DNA of 64,000 nt, from the NCBI GenBank assembly GCA_018654255.1, contig JABILX010000002.1:27315-91314 (forward strand), written 5' to 3'. The DNA is from Candidatus Peregrinibacteria bacterium. Its GTDB lineage: Bacteria > Patescibacteriota > Gracilibacteria > UBA1369 > LOWO2-01-FULL-3. This document shows positions 25,110 through 34,083 of the stretch, one piece after another. A program made the translations under genes and the position numbers. The notes beneath the pieces are model-generated. The model worked only from the letters and a program-made list of their open reading frames with translations, did not search any database and was not told the DNA's origin. Position 1 is the first letter of the stretch, and each line of letters begins with the position of its first letter.

Positions 25110-26365
25110 GTCCTCCTTTTAACAGCTCGCAAAACTTCCCCAACCAAAAAATGAGACCCGGTCACAACCAAGACCTGGTCTTTTTTTAACCCAGCCAAAA
25201 GTCCACGAAAAGCCTCAATCGGATCCACCACAACAGAAGCCTCCTTGCAAAATCGCTTCTTTAGATCACTAGCATCATGCCCTCTAACAGTATGAGAATT
25301 CGTAAAAGTTACCTCATGTTTTTTAGATCGGAAACGCCCCATCAGATCCTTCCCAACAAGCACATCCAAAAACCCATCCACATCCTTATCCTTCATCATC
25401 GAAATCAAAAATCGAAAATCAGCATCCGGAAATTCTTTTTCAAGACGAGCCCGCAAATACCGCCCACTATCAACAGTATGAGCAATATCAAAAATCGCAG
25501 TCCGCGAAGCTCCACCCACTCGGAACTTCTCCACCTCAAACCTCCCAACAATCGACAAATTATGATAAATCTTCAAAAACAATCTTTCATCAAACTCATC
25601 TATAATTCCCCTACCAACCAAATCAAACAAACAAGCTTTTGCCCCTTCATAATTCGGATCACCTTCACGAGCCCAAATCACAGGAACCTTCAAACGCCTC
25701 TTTTTTATATCAGCCTTCACGATACCCTTCTGCGGAGACACGATCAAAGGCACACCCTTCTTAACAATCCCCAGCTTTTCATTCAAAATCTCACGATAAG
25801 TATCACCAAGCAATTCCTCGTGCTCCTTCTCAACCGAAGTCAAAACCGTCGAAATAGGCTTACAAACATTCGTACTATCAAGCCGTCCTCCCAACCCAAC
25901 TTCCAAAACTGCCGCATCCACTCCTTCATCAAGAAAATACTGAAACATAATAGTTGTAAGAAGCTCAAAATAAGTCACCATCTTTCCTTTTTCAACGATC
26001 TTCTCTTTATCAATAAATTTCTGCAACTTCCGGACATATTTCAAAAACTTTTCTTCAGAAATCGGCACCCCGTCAATCTCAATCGAATCCGTAATACTCA
26101 AAACATACGGCGAAATAAAAAGCCCAACCTTCTTGCCTTGTTTTTGCAAATACCCCGCCAAAAGCGAAGCAGTCGTCCCCTTCCCCTTCGACCCTGCAAG
26201 ATGAATCGCCCGCACTCGATTGTACCGAACTCCATACTTCCGCAAAAATCGCCGAAAGCGACTCAGATCAAAAGCCTTCTCATCATAATTACCAATAATA
26301 ATATCCTCATACGAAGTAAAGGATTTTAAATATTTAACCGCCGACTCCAAATCAGAAATCTTCAT
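25103..26365 (-). CDS. folC: Folylpolyglutamate/dihydrofolate synthase-type ligase
   Basis: 420 residues, the normal length. ATP-binding loop HLAGSKGKGTTASLLAGYL (about 55-73; the usual T-N of AGTNGKG is S-K), SPYVLSITDSIEIDG, VLEVGLGGRLDSTN (about 153-166) and a C-terminal VLVVTGSHFLVGEVL. This Mur-ligase-family enzyme adds glutamates to folates. It follows the aldolase gene by 14 bases, so it is probably in the same operon. It ends in TGA at the place where FolC proteins normally stop, good evidence that TGA is a stop codon here. Confidence 0.9.
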   Translation of the reverse strand: MKISDLESAVKYLKSFTSYEDIIIGNYDEKAFDLSRFRRFLRKYGVRYNRVRAIHLAGSKGKGTTASLLAGYLQKQGKKVGLFISPYVLSITDSIEIDGVPISEEKFLKYVRKLQKFIDKEKIVEKGKMVTYFELLTTIMFQYFLDEGVDAAVLEVGLGGRLDSTNVCKPISTVLTSVEKEHEELLGDTYREILNEKLGIVKKGVPLIVSPQKGIVKADIKKRRLKVPVIWAREGDPNYEGAKACLFDLVGRGIIDEFDERLFLKIYHNLSIVGRFEVEKFRVGGASRTAIFDIAHTVDSGRYLRARLEKEFPDADFRFLISMMKDKDVDGFLDVLVGKDLMGRFRSKKHEVTFTNSHTVRGHDASDLKKRFCKEASVVVDPIEAFRGLLAGLKKDQVLVVTGSHFLVGEVLRAVKRRTY

Positions 26366-26379
26366 AATTAGCCTTGAGG

Positions 26380-27381
26380 TTAAGCCTGATCCGCAGATCC
26401 AACTACGTTTTTATTTTTATGAATAATCAATTCCTTCAACTCATCTCTAGCAGGCCCAAGATATTTCCTAGGATCAAAAGCCTCCGGATTTTCCTTCAAA
26501 ACTTTTCTAACAACCGCAGTAATGGCCAACCTCCCATCACTATCAATATTGATCTTACAAACAGCAGACTTGGCAGCTTTCCTGAGCTGATCTTCTGGGA
26601 TACCTATAGCCGAATCCAACTGACCTCCATATTCATTAATCATATCAATATATTTTGGGACTACAGACGAAGATCCATGCAAAACAATCGGAAATCCAGG
26701 CAATTGCTTCTCAATTTCCTCCAAGATATCAAATCGAAGCGGAGGTGGAACAAAAACACCTTCCTCATTCTTGGTACATTGTTCTGGCTTGAATTTGAAT
26801 GCACCATGAGAAGTACCAATTGAAATCGCCAACGAATCAACACCAGTCCTTCCAACAAAATCCACAACCTCCTCAGGCTTCGTATAAGTCGACTTCTCAG
26901 CAACCACATCATCCTCAATACCCGCCAACACACCCAACTCACCTTCAACCGTCACATCAAACTGATGAGCATAATCAACAACCTGCTTAGTCAAAGCAAT
27001 ATTGTCCTCATAAGAATGATGGGAACCATCTATCATCACCGACGAAAACCCAGAATCAATACAACTCTTACAAAGCTCAAAAGTATCTCCATGATCCAAA
27101 TGCAAAACTATAGGAATCTCCGAACCAAGCTCACGAGCCATCTCAACAGCTCCTTTTGCCATATGCCTTAGCATCGTCTGATTAGCATATTTCCTAGCCC
27201 CCTGCGAAACTTGAATAATCACTGGCGAATTTGACTCTATGCAGGCCAATATAACAGCCTGCAATTGCTCCAAATTATTGAAATTATAAGCCGGAACAGC
27301 ATAACCCCCTGCCATAGCCTTTTCGAAAATCTCCTTGGAATTCACAAGGCCCAAATCTTTGTAATTGATGTTTGTAACCAT
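26380..27381 (-). CDS. fba: Class II fructose-bisphosphate aldolase
   Basis: 333 residues. Metal-site segments of the class II family: VLHLDHGDTFELCKSCIDSGFSSVMIDGSH (about 91-120; HLDHGD holds the catalytic Asp and a Zn ligand), VEGELG, SIGTSHGAFKF with a Zn His, and GFPIVLHGSSSVV with the last His. Cleaves fructose 1,6-bisphosphate in glycolysis/gluconeogenesis. First gene of an fba-folC unit with a promoter at 27420-27447. Confidence 0.95.
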   Translation of the reverse strand: MVTNINYKDLGLVNSKEIFEKAMAGGYAVPAYNFNNLEQLQAVILACIESNSPVIIQVSQGARKYANQTMLRHMAKGAVEMARELGSEIPIVLHLDHGDTFELCKSCIDSGFSSVMIDGSHHSYEDNIALTKQVVDYAHQFDVTVEGELGVLAGIEDDVVAEKSTYTKPEEVVDFVGRTGVDSLAISIGTSHGAFKFKPEQCTKNEEGVFVPPPLRFDILEEIEKQLPGFPIVLHGSSSVVPKYIDMINEYGGQLDSAIGIPEDQLRKAAKSAVCKINIDSDGRLAITAVVRKVLKENPEAFDPRKYLGPARDELKELIIHKNKNVVGSADQA

Positions 27382-27419
27382 AATTTGATTTTTAAAATAC
27401 GAAAGATTTTCACGCCCCC

Positions 27420-27447
27420 ATTCTACTGAATTTTATTGATTCTGCAA
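27420..27447 (-). promoter_or_regulatory. Promoter of fba
   Basis: Minus strand: TTGCAG (27442-27447), 16-base spacer, TAGAAT (27420-27425). It shares the short intergenic region with the -10 box of the divergent gene at 27468. Confidence 0.5.
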
Positions 27448-27455
27448 ATTTATGG

Positions 27456-27461
27456 TATAAA
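27456..27461 (+). promoter_or_regulatory. Extended -10 box next to a start codon
   Basis: TATAAA preceded by TGG (extended -10), with no good -35. Six bases lie between it and ATG 27468, so a transcript would be leaderless. Confidence 0.4.
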
Positions 27462-27467
27462 TAAAAC

Positions 27468-28190
27468 ATGACAGAAGCCCTGCTGGAACAATACAAATTG
27501 TTACTAGAAAAATTAGATCAAGCTTGCGAAAAAACGATGCAAGACTGCAAAGACATTCCGTGCCGCAAAGGCTGCTGCGACTGTTGCAAACAGATGTTCC
27601 CTCTTTCTTTGATTGAAGCCTTTTATATAAGCGAAGGAATTAAATCCCTCGACCGAAAAACTCGAAGAGAACTCCAACGCCAAGCTGAAAAAGTCCTACC
27701 AATCTTGGCCAAACTCGACCTCAAACAATTCGAAATTTCATCAAGCTCACTAGAAGACATAGCACAAGCCCGCAACTCAATAACCACCTCTCTTCAATCA
27801 ACAAATCTCGACTGCCCACTACTCGACGCAGACATATGCAAAATCTACGATCACAGAAACCACGACTGCAGAATCCACGGAGTATCTTTCGATCCACAAA
27901 CAAACGAAATCATTGGATGTCACCGTCACCCAAAAATATTCTCAACAGCTCCAAAAAAGGGTCAATTCATAGGAAAAGCAGTCACATCAGGATTCCTATA
28001 CAAAGAAAAATCAAAACTCGACTCCCTCCTAACAGAGTCCCTGAGCCAAGACCCCAATCAAAAATACACTTACTACTTCACGCATCCATTAAAACCAATT
28101 CTAGAAGATTTCCAAACCTTCAATTGGCAAGAATTTTTTGCATCAAAGCCAAAATCAGAAAGCAAATACTCACTAATCGTCCACATCTAA
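27468..28190 (+). CDS. CxxCxxCC (YkgJ-like) metal-binding protein
   Basis: 240 residues. The cluster PCRKGCCDCCKQMFPLSLIEAFYI (about 25-48) is the CxxCxxCC box followed by the usual hydrophobic segment and Glu. A second part has LDCPLLDADICKIYDHRNHDCRIHG (about 109-133), equivalent to the C-x-I-Y-x-x-R-P-x-x-C half. Members of this family bind Zn2+ or an Fe-S cluster; their substrates are unknown. It is followed after 6 bases by an FtsQ gene, so the pair is an operon. The start fits the leaderless -10 at 27456. Confidence 0.75.
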   Translation: MTEALLEQYKLLLEKLDQACEKTMQDCKDIPCRKGCCDCCKQMFPLSLIEAFYISEGIKSLDRKTRRELQRQAEKVLPILAKLDLKQFEISSSSLEDIAQARNSITTSLQSTNLDCPLLDADICKIYDHRNHDCRIHGVSFDPQTNEIIGCHRHPKIFSTAPKKGQFIGKAVTSGFLYKEKSKLDSLLTESLSQDPNQKYTYYFTHPLKPILEDFQTFNWQEFFASKPKSESKYSLIVHI

Positions 28191-28196
28191 AACAAG

Positions 28197-29123
28197 ATGT
28201 TCAACAAACGCAAACTCGCAACAAAAAAAGGATTCAAATATCAATACGGCAAAAGCCCCGTCCTTCACCGAACAATAAAAAACTCCAAGAAAACACTCAG
28301 GACAAACGGCCCAACCAGCTTTCACACAAGAAAAAGAAAACGCATCTCACTCTCATCATTAGTCCCAAAAATCCCAAACAAATTAAAACGTCTATCAATC
28401 ATACTCGGGATTCTGATCATCATCTTCAGCACAATTTATCTAATCGGTTTCTCAAACGTTTTCAATATTGAAAATATCGAAGTCTCAACCGATCAAATCA
28501 CAACAGAAAGCTTGAGCGGCAACATCGTAGACGACCTCAGGATATACAAAGGCAAAAACTTACTTTTCATAAACAAAACCGAGATAATCGAACGAATCCA
28601 ATCCTCTTACCCAGAAATAGAAAACATAGAAGTTAGCAAAGATTTGTTCAGCACCCTGGTTATTTCATTCAGCGAATATCCACCAATCGCAAACATAACT
28701 AACGTCTCAAACGAAACAAACAAAAAATTCATCGTCAACTCAATCGGATATGTAGTAAAAGAAGACATCGATGACCCAGAACTCCCTTACATAAAAGTAG
28801 TCTCTGACGCCCCTCTAAACACAGACTCAACAGTAATAGACCAAGAGAAAATCGAATACATACTAGGGTCAAAATATTACTTCGAAGAAAAGTTCGGAAT
28901 GCAAGTGATTGAAGTCGAATACAAGATGATCTCCCGCGAAGTTCATCTCCGAACAGAAAAATATTTCTACATCTGGCTAGACATTCAAAAACCATATGAA
29001 CAACAACTCAAAAAACTCAAAAAAGCCCTCGTCAAACTCGACATCTACAACGAGGAACTTTCATACATAGACCTTCGAATAACAGGAGAAAGCGGTGAGA
29101 AAATTATTTACAAGAGAAGGTAA
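28197..29123 (+). CDS. ftsQ: FtsQ/DivIB-type cell division protein
   Basis: 308 residues. A long basic cytoplasmic N-terminus (about 1-65), one transmembrane helix (LSIILGILIIIFSTIYLIGF, about 66-85), then a POTRA domain starting VFNIENIEVSTDQITTESL and LRIYKGKNLLFINKTEIIERI, with the typical hydrophobic pattern of DivIB. Acts at the septum linking FtsA/FtsL/FtsB to peptidoglycan synthesis. The neighbour genes are not the usual mur/fts cluster. Confidence 0.8.
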   Translation: MFNKRKLATKKGFKYQYGKSPVLHRTIKNSKKTLRTNGPTSFHTRKRKRISLSSLVPKIPNKLKRLSIILGILIIIFSTIYLIGFSNVFNIENIEVSTDQITTESLSGNIVDDLRIYKGKNLLFINKTEIIERIQSSYPEIENIEVSKDLFSTLVISFSEYPPIANITNVSNETNKKFIVNSIGYVVKEDIDDPELPYIKVVSDAPLNTDSTVIDQEKIEYILGSKYYFEEKFGMQVIEVEYKMISREVHLRTEKYFYIWLDIQKPYEQQLKKLKKALVKLDIYNEELSYIDLRITGESGEKIIYKRR

Positions 29124-29203
29124 GAAAATACACCAGTTACGCCCCGCAACACCCGCGTCTTTTTGTCAATCTCACTCGGTTCAATCAATCCCCTTTTTCT
29201 GGT

Positions 29204-29209
29204 ATAATT
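29204..29209 (+). promoter_or_regulatory. Extended -10 box upstream of 29240
   Basis: TATAAT preceded by TGG (tggtataat). The -35 region (ttcaat, 29181-29186) is weak, so this is an extended -10 promoter candidate. Leader about 24 bases to ATG 29240. Confidence 0.45.
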
Positions 29210-29239
29210 TATGTACAAAATAAAAATAAACAATACCCT

Positions 29240-29818
29240 ATGTCACAAGCTTCAAAACTGGCTCTTATCAAAGAAATGATCGATTCTGCTGAATCAAGTA
29301 TTCGAAGTGCGAAACAAATGGTAAACGAACTTGTCGGATCAAACGGAAAAAACTCATTCGCAAAAAAAGCAGAACTTTTGACAGACTACACTTCAGATAG
29401 CTCTGAAGAATCTGAAGGAGACAAAATAATAGAGGGCGTTTTTGACGGAGACAAAATGACAGACTCAACCGAAAAAGAATACCCAGTACCAGCAAACTAC
29501 GCTTCAAAATCAAAATTAGTTCCAGGCGACGTCCTAAAACTCACCGTAAAAGAAGACGGATCGTTCTTATTCAAACAAATAGGACCTGTCGACAGAAAAA
29601 AAGTGATAGGAACTCTTACCTACGAAGACGGAAAATACAAAGTAATCGCAAGCGGAAAAGCATATCAAACTCTCTTGGCATCAGTCACGTATCACAAGGC
29701 TGAAATAGGAGATAAAATAACTCTCGTAGTACCTGAAAATGAGGAATCTGAATGGGGAGCAATTGAAAATGTTCTCCCAGCAAATGCAAGCGACATTGAC
29801 CTCGAAGGAGAATTCTAA
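29240..29818 (+). CDS. Orphan 192-residue protein
   Basis: 192 residues, soluble. N-terminal helix (KLALIKEMIDSAESSIRSAKQMVNEL), a polar acidic middle, then a beta-rich C-terminal half (VPANYASKSKLVPGDVLKLTVKEDGSFLFKQIG, GDKITLVVPENEESEWGAIENVLP). The C-terminal pattern hints at a small beta-barrel but I recognise no family. It is 18 bases upstream of the Pro-rich membrane protein, so likely an operon. Confidence 0.55.
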   Translation: MSQASKLALIKEMIDSAESSIRSAKQMVNELVGSNGKNSFAKKAELLTDYTSDSSEESEGDKIIEGVFDGDKMTDSTEKEYPVPANYASKSKLVPGDVLKLTVKEDGSFLFKQIGPVDRKKVIGTLTYEDGKYKVIASGKAYQTLLASVTYHKAEIGDKITLVVPENEESEWGAIENVLPANASDIDLEGEF

Positions 29819-29836
29819 AACTAACAATTAAAAATC

Positions 29837-30514
29837 ATGGATAACAATCAAGACCCACAACAACCAGCTCAACCAGGGACAACGCCACCACCTGCAGCAA
29901 TGCCAGGACAAGAATTACCTACTCAGCCTGCAGCGATGCCAGGACAAGAATTGCCTACTCAGCCTGCAGCAGTCCCAGAGCCAGCAGTAATACCAACTCC
30001 AGAAGCACCAGCAGTGCCAGAAGTCCCACCAACTACAGATATCCCACAACCAGAAGTTGCTCCACCAGAAGGAGAAATGAAAAGCTTGGAAGAAATTTCA
30101 GGAATAAAAGCTCAAATCGAATACACTGCGTCTCCACTCAAAACTCCAACACAAGCTCCAGATGCAGAAGCTCCAGAAGGAAAAAGCAAAGCAGACACCT
30201 ATTCAAAACTCACAAGAATAGTCTTACCAGTAGTAGTATCTCTCGCAATCATAGCTGTTGGATACGTAGCATACTCATTGTTTCTAAGAGGAGCTCCAGA
30301 CACAACAGTCGAAACAGAATCAGACACACCACCTGCCTTGAACCTAGCACCACCAGAAGAAGATATTTTGGAGGAAGACATTCCAGTCAACTTGGATGAA
30401 GACAAATTAGAAGATGCCATAAAGGAAGGACTTGAACCTGAAGAACCTGAAGCACTTGAAGAACCTACCACACCATCTACTCCAAAAGCTCCAAGTATAA
30501 AGCCAAAACAATAA
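29837..30514 (+). CDS. Pro-rich single-pass membrane protein
   Basis: 225 residues. A Pro/Ala/Gln-rich cytoplasmic N-terminus (about 1-115) containing a tandem repeat of MPGQELPTQPAA, then one transmembrane helix (VLPVVVSLAIIAVGYVAYSLFL, about 132-153), then an acidic outside tail (EEDILEEDIPVNLDEDKLEDA). Such layouts occur in envelope-anchored linker proteins. No family recognised. Followed by a hairpin (30518-30532) and the Dus gene. Confidence 0.6.
   Translation: MDNNQDPQQPAQPGTTPPPAAMPGQELPTQPAAMPGQELPTQPAAVPEPAVIPTPEAPAVPEVPPTTDIPQPEVAPPEGEMKSLEEISGIKAQIEYTASPLKTPTQAPDAEAPEGKSKADTYSKLTRIVLPVVVSLAIIAVGYVAYSLFLRGAPDTTVETESDTPPALNLAPPEEDILEEDIPVNLDEDKLEDAIKEGLEPEEPEALEEPTTPSTPKAPSIKPKQ
29891..29962 (+). 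repeat. 36-bp tandem repeat in the Pro-rich protein
   Basis: Two near-identical 36-base units (29891-29926 and 29927-29962, each starting cctgcagc) differing at two silent positions, followed by a partial third unit. They code the MPGQELPTQPAA repeats. Multiple of three, so copy-number change keeps the frame. Confidence 0.8.
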
Positions 30515-30517
30515 AAA

Positions 30518-30548
30518 GCTGATACAATCAGCCCGTTACTGTTTTTTG
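30518..30548 (+). terminator. Weak terminator-like hairpin before the Dus gene
   Basis: GCTGAT-ACA-ATCAGC (30518-30532) is a perfect 6-bp stem, but the T run (30542-30547) comes nine bases later. It may be a weak terminator, or a TACAAT -10 box within the loop could start dus transcription. Confidence 0.35.
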
Positions 30549-30552
30549 TCAT

Positions 30553-31533
30553 ATGCCAAACAAATTCTCCTGGAAAAAACTCGAAAAACCGTTTGTATGT
30601 CTCGCCCCAATGGCAGGTTATACAGATTCAGCATATAGACAGATCGTGAAAGGCATCGCCCCAAAGACAATCTGTTATTCTGAATTAACAAGTATAAACG
30701 CCCTCGAACACGGATCGAAAAAAACAGAGAAAATGCTCGAAATCCAACCTGTAGAACATCCAATCATAATGCAACTTTTCGGCAACGATCCTGACTACTT
30801 CGTACAGGCTAGCAAAAAATTAGAAAAAGCTGGCGCAGACGGAATAGATATAAACATGGGATGTCCCGCTCCAAAAATCACAAAAAGCTGCTACGGATCC
30901 GCAATACTAAAAGACCCCGCTCTCGCAGGTCGAATAGTAGAAGCCCTCTCAAAATCAACCTCCCTCCCCATATCTGTAAAAATGAGAATTGGCTACTCAA
31001 AATATGAAGAAAAACACTTTGTAAAAATAATCGAAACAATACAAAAAGCAGGAGCATCAGCAATAACAATCCACGGACGCACAACCTCCCAAGCATATTC
31101 AGGTGAAGCAGACTTCGAGCCAATATATCTAGCAAAATCAATCCTGAAGATACCTGTAATAGGAAATGGAGACATTGATTCTCCAGAAAAAGCAGTCCAA
31201 CGCCTAACAAGCCCAGATGGCAAAATAACCCTCGACGGCCTAATGATCGGCCGAGCATCTATAGGAAACCCTTGGTTACTTCAAGAAATCTTCTCTTCAA
31301 AACCTCAACCTGAAAAAACCTTCAAACAAAAACTCCCAACCATAAAACGCCACTTATCTCTCGCAATAAAATTATATGGAGAAAGAGGTGGATTACTCGA
31401 AATGAGAAAACACCTGGCAGGATATATTCATGGGATCCCAAACGCCTCTAAATATAGGCAAAAAATCATGCAATCAGAAAGCCAAAAAGACGTATTAAAA
31501 ACCCTCAGCGAAATCGCCAAAGAAATCGCCTAA
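30553..31533 (+). CDS. dusB: tRNA-dihydrouridine synthase
   Basis: 326 residues. FMN-binding start CLAPMAGYTDSAYRQIV (about 16-32), IIMQLFGNDPDYF, DINMGCPAPKITKSCYGSAILKDP (about 98-121; the GCP Cys is the catalytic acid), ISVKMRIGY, ITIHGRTTSQAYSGEADF, IPVIGNGDI. Reduces uridine to dihydrouridine in tRNA. The family is clear; the DusB subtype is the best match but not certain. Upstream of pilT by 83 bases. Confidence 0.9.
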   Translation: MPNKFSWKKLEKPFVCLAPMAGYTDSAYRQIVKGIAPKTICYSELTSINALEHGSKKTEKMLEIQPVEHPIIMQLFGNDPDYFVQASKKLEKAGADGIDINMGCPAPKITKSCYGSAILKDPALAGRIVEALSKSTSLPISVKMRIGYSKYEEKHFVKIIETIQKAGASAITIHGRTTSQAYSGEADFEPIYLAKSILKIPVIGNGDIDSPEKAVQRLTSPDGKITLDGLMIGRASIGNPWLLQEIFSSKPQPEKTFKQKLPTIKRHLSLAIKLYGERGGLLEMRKHLAGYIHGIPNASKYRQKIMQSESQKDVLKTLSEIAKEIA

Positions 31534-31561
31534 AAACCATCCAAAATCACCTTCCAACCCC

Positions 31562-31590
31562 TTGTTCACAGACCTGTTTTATGATATAAT
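31562..31590 (+). promoter_or_regulatory. Promoter of the pilT-pilin operon
   Basis: TTGTTC (31562-31567), 17-base spacer, TATAAT (31585-31590). A CCTGTT/AACAGG inverted repeat (31573-31578 and 31591-31596) straddles the -10 and could be an operator. Confidence 0.6.
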
Positions 31591-31616
31591 AACAGGATAA
31601 AAATACAAAAATAAAT

Positions 31617-32660
31617 ATGTATAAATTAGACAAGATATTCAGGACGGCATTGAAATATAAAGCTTCAGATATTTTCATATCTACAGGAGCTAGACCTGCC
31701 ATCAGAATAAATGGAGACTTGATTATGGTCGAGGATCATCCAGTCTTGTCGAAGAAAATGGCAGAAGACTATCTTCTTGAGATCTTGAATGAAAACCAGA
31801 AGAAAACTTTTGAACAAACCTTGGACTTGGACTTTTCTATAGATATAGAAGAAATCGCACGTTTCAGGGTAAACATGTTCGTCCAAAGAAAAGGTATATC
31901 TGCCGTTTTTAGGTTGATACCAGACAAAGTGATGACATTAGACGAACTTGGAATGCCAGCGCAGTTAAAGCGCCTTGCAAAGCTCAAAAAAGGCCTCGTG
32001 ATCGTAACAGGCCCGACCGGTTCAGGTAAATCAACTACCCTAGCTGCGATATTAAACGAGGTTAACCAAAACGATAGAAAACATATCATCACAATCGAAG
32101 ATCCAATCGAGTTCGTACACAAAAACGCAAAATCAATAGTTCAACAAAGAGAAGTTGGTGTTCACACCACAAGCTTCCAAAAAGCTTTGAAATCATCTCT
32201 TCGTGAAAACCCAGACGTAATCCTACTCGGAGAAATGCGAGACTTGGAAACAATCCAACTTGCAATTACAGCCGCAGAAACAGGTCAACTGGTGCTAGCA
32301 ACACTCCACACATCTGGAGCAGCTAACTCAGTAAACAGAATTATCGACGCATTCCCATATGAACAACAAAACCAGATCAGAGCCCAACTTTCTGAAAGTT
32401 TGGAAGCTGTAATCTGGCAATCATTGATGAGAACAAAAGACAAGAAAGGACGTGTTGCCGGACTAGAAATCATGTTCAACAACAACGCGGTTGCGAACAT
32501 GATCAGAAAACAGGCTACTCACCAATTAGGTTCAGTAATAGAAACGTCAGCCAAAGAAGGAATGCAAACCATGAAAAAAGCTGTCACAGACCTTTTCCAC
32601 GCAGGACTAATTACAGAAGAAACAGCCTTAGAAAATATCCCTAAAGACTTTGAAAAATAA
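31617..32660 (+). CDS. pilT: PilT-type retraction ATPase
   Basis: 347 residues, the normal length. Walker A GPTGSGKST (about 130-138), Asp box ITIEDPIEF, Walker B VILLGEMRD (about 200-208), His box TLHTSGAANSV, and a C-terminal AVANMIRKQATHQL near the conserved AIRNLIRE region. It powers retraction of type IV pili, and so twitching or DNA uptake. It heads an operon whose next gene overlaps its stop (TAATG); the next five genes are VirB2-like pilins, so this ATPase may serve a different filament from the pilus encoded at 37-42.6 kb. Confidence 0.92.
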   Translation: MYKLDKIFRTALKYKASDIFISTGARPAIRINGDLIMVEDHPVLSKKMAEDYLLEILNENQKKTFEQTLDLDFSIDIEEIARFRVNMFVQRKGISAVFRLIPDKVMTLDELGMPAQLKRLAKLKKGLVIVTGPTGSGKSTTLAAILNEVNQNDRKHIITIEDPIEFVHKNAKSIVQQREVGVHTTSFQKALKSSLRENPDVILLGEMRDLETIQLAITAAETGQLVLATLHTSGAANSVNRIIDAFPYEQQNQIRAQLSESLEAVIWQSLMRTKDKKGRVAGLEIMFNNNAVANMIRKQATHQLGSVIETSAKEGMQTMKKAVTDLFHAGLITEETALENIPKDFEK

Positions 32661-33178
32661 TGAGAAACATAATTAAAAAATTAGTAGCATCGATTATAGT
32701 AGCAGGTCTCCTTCTAGGAGCTTCAAGTATAGCATTTGCTGCAGACACAGCTACAGAAAGCATCAACGCTCTTAAAAACCTAGAATTCAACGTCAACCAA
32801 CATCTGAACTTGGGACAATCATGTGAAGACAGCGACGACTGCCCCATCAAATCAGACGGAGAGCACTATGCCTGTACAAACAACCTCTGCGACGTACAAC
32901 AACAATCATACTTCGGAGATGACGCTACAGATGACAGAAGAACAGCTTTCCCAATATTTCGCTTCATACTAGACGTAATTGAAACATTAACAAAAATATC
33001 AGGAACAATCGCAGTGATCATGCTGATCCTCACGGGATTTGTAATGATCTTCTCTCAAGGAAACCAAAACATGTTGGAAAAAGCAAAACAAATGTTCCTA
33101 TACTCAGTCTTGGGAATAATTATAATCCTGCTTTCATACGTAATGGTAACCTTGGTACAAAGCATATTCACCCTATAA
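32660..33178 (+). CDS. VirB2-like pilin 1, Cys-containing
   Basis: 172 residues. Signal peptide (about 1-28, ending AFA/AD), a 65-residue extracytoplasmic part with five cysteines (SCEDSDDCPIKSDGEHYACTNNLCD), then two hydrophobic helices (ISGTIAVIMLILTGFVMIF and YSVLGIIIILLSYVMVTLV) separated by a polar basic loop (SQGNQNMLEKAKQMF). This helix-loop-helix is the VirB2/TrbC pilin layout. First of five tandem paralogs; its ATG overlaps the pilT stop. Confidence 0.75.
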   Translation: MRNIIKKLVASIIVAGLLLGASSIAFAADTATESINALKNLEFNVNQHLNLGQSCEDSDDCPIKSDGEHYACTNNLCDVQQQSYFGDDATDDRRTAFPIFRFILDVIETLTKISGTIAVIMLILTGFVMIFSQGNQNMLEKAKQMFLYSVLGIIIILLSYVMVTLVQSIFTL

Positions 33179-33186
33179 ATTTAAAA

Positions 33187-34083
33187 ATGATCGCAAAAAT
33201 CAAACAAAAAGTTGGAATAATCCTATCAGCAACAATACTAGCTGTGATGCTCAGTGCATTTTCAACTCCATTTGTCGCAAGCGCAGCAGATTGTCCCATC
33301 GACAACTTTGACACCCCAGTAGACGTCGAAAATCAAACATCAGCTTTGAGCGATGCAGCGTTGATTCAGTGTATTAGTGATGCACAAATTGACGCTGATC
33401 TATGCGATGGCACTACGACCAGCGACGAATGCCAAAATAAAATAAAATCACTAATCAGCCTCCAAAATGAAGAAAATGCAAGACTAGTTACAGACAAGAT
33501 AACTACATACATGAAAGAAACTCTCGAAATCACAGATATGTTCGAATTAAGTAACAGATGTATCGTAGATACCGATTCAGGCGTAATCACCGTGATAGTA
33601 GAAGAAGTTATCGAAAGCGATCTCGTCGGCACAGATGACACAGAAGTCAAAAACTGTGTGCGAAATACATTTTGCACACTTGACGACACAGAAGGGTCAA
33701 AGGAAGGCATCGAATGTGTAACAGTCCTATTAAACGACGCAACAAAATGCTCACCAAACGCAAGAGCCTCAATAGAAGCCAACACCAATGAAAAAAGCTC
33801 ACTCCACTGCCAACCTGTTCAAGTATTCATTTCAAAAAATGGAACAGACTTACTCTTCCTATACATCGGCACAATATACAGATGGGCAGCAAGTATAGTT
33901 GGGATCATAGCAGTTCTAGTGATTGTAATTTCGGGAATACAAATCTCAGCAGCCGCAGGCGAACAACAAGCAGTAACAAACGCAAAAACAAGAATAATGC
34001 AATCAATCGGAGGATTAGCACTTTTATTCCTATCGGGAATCATACTTTACACAATTAACCCAACATTCTTTACAGCAACATAA
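33187..34083 (+). CDS. VirB2-like pilin 2 with large Cys-rich ectodomain
   Basis: 298 residues. Signal peptide (VASAADCPI), a long ectodomain with a dozen cysteines (for example CISDAQIDADLC, CVRNTFCTLDD, CHCQP-like pairs), then the C-terminal helix-loop-helix (SIVGIIAVLVIVISGIQISAA, loop with EQQAVTNAKTRIMQ, then IGGLALLFLSGIILY). Disulfides in the ectodomain are likely (inference from even spacing and secretion). It would make a bulky subunit or tip. Nine bases after the previous gene and overlapping the next ATG. Confidence 0.7.
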   Translation: MIAKIKQKVGIILSATILAVMLSAFSTPFVASAADCPIDNFDTPVDVENQTSALSDAALIQCISDAQIDADLCDGTTTSDECQNKIKSLISLQNEENARLVTDKITTYMKETLEITDMFELSNRCIVDTDSGVITVIVEEVIESDLVGTDDTEVKNCVRNTFCTLDDTEGSKEGIECVTVLLNDATKCSPNARASIEANTNEKSSLHCQPVQVFISKNGTDLLFLYIGTIYRWAASIVGIIAVLVIVISGIQISAAAGEQQAVTNAKTRIMQSIGGLALLFLSGIILYTINPTFFTAT

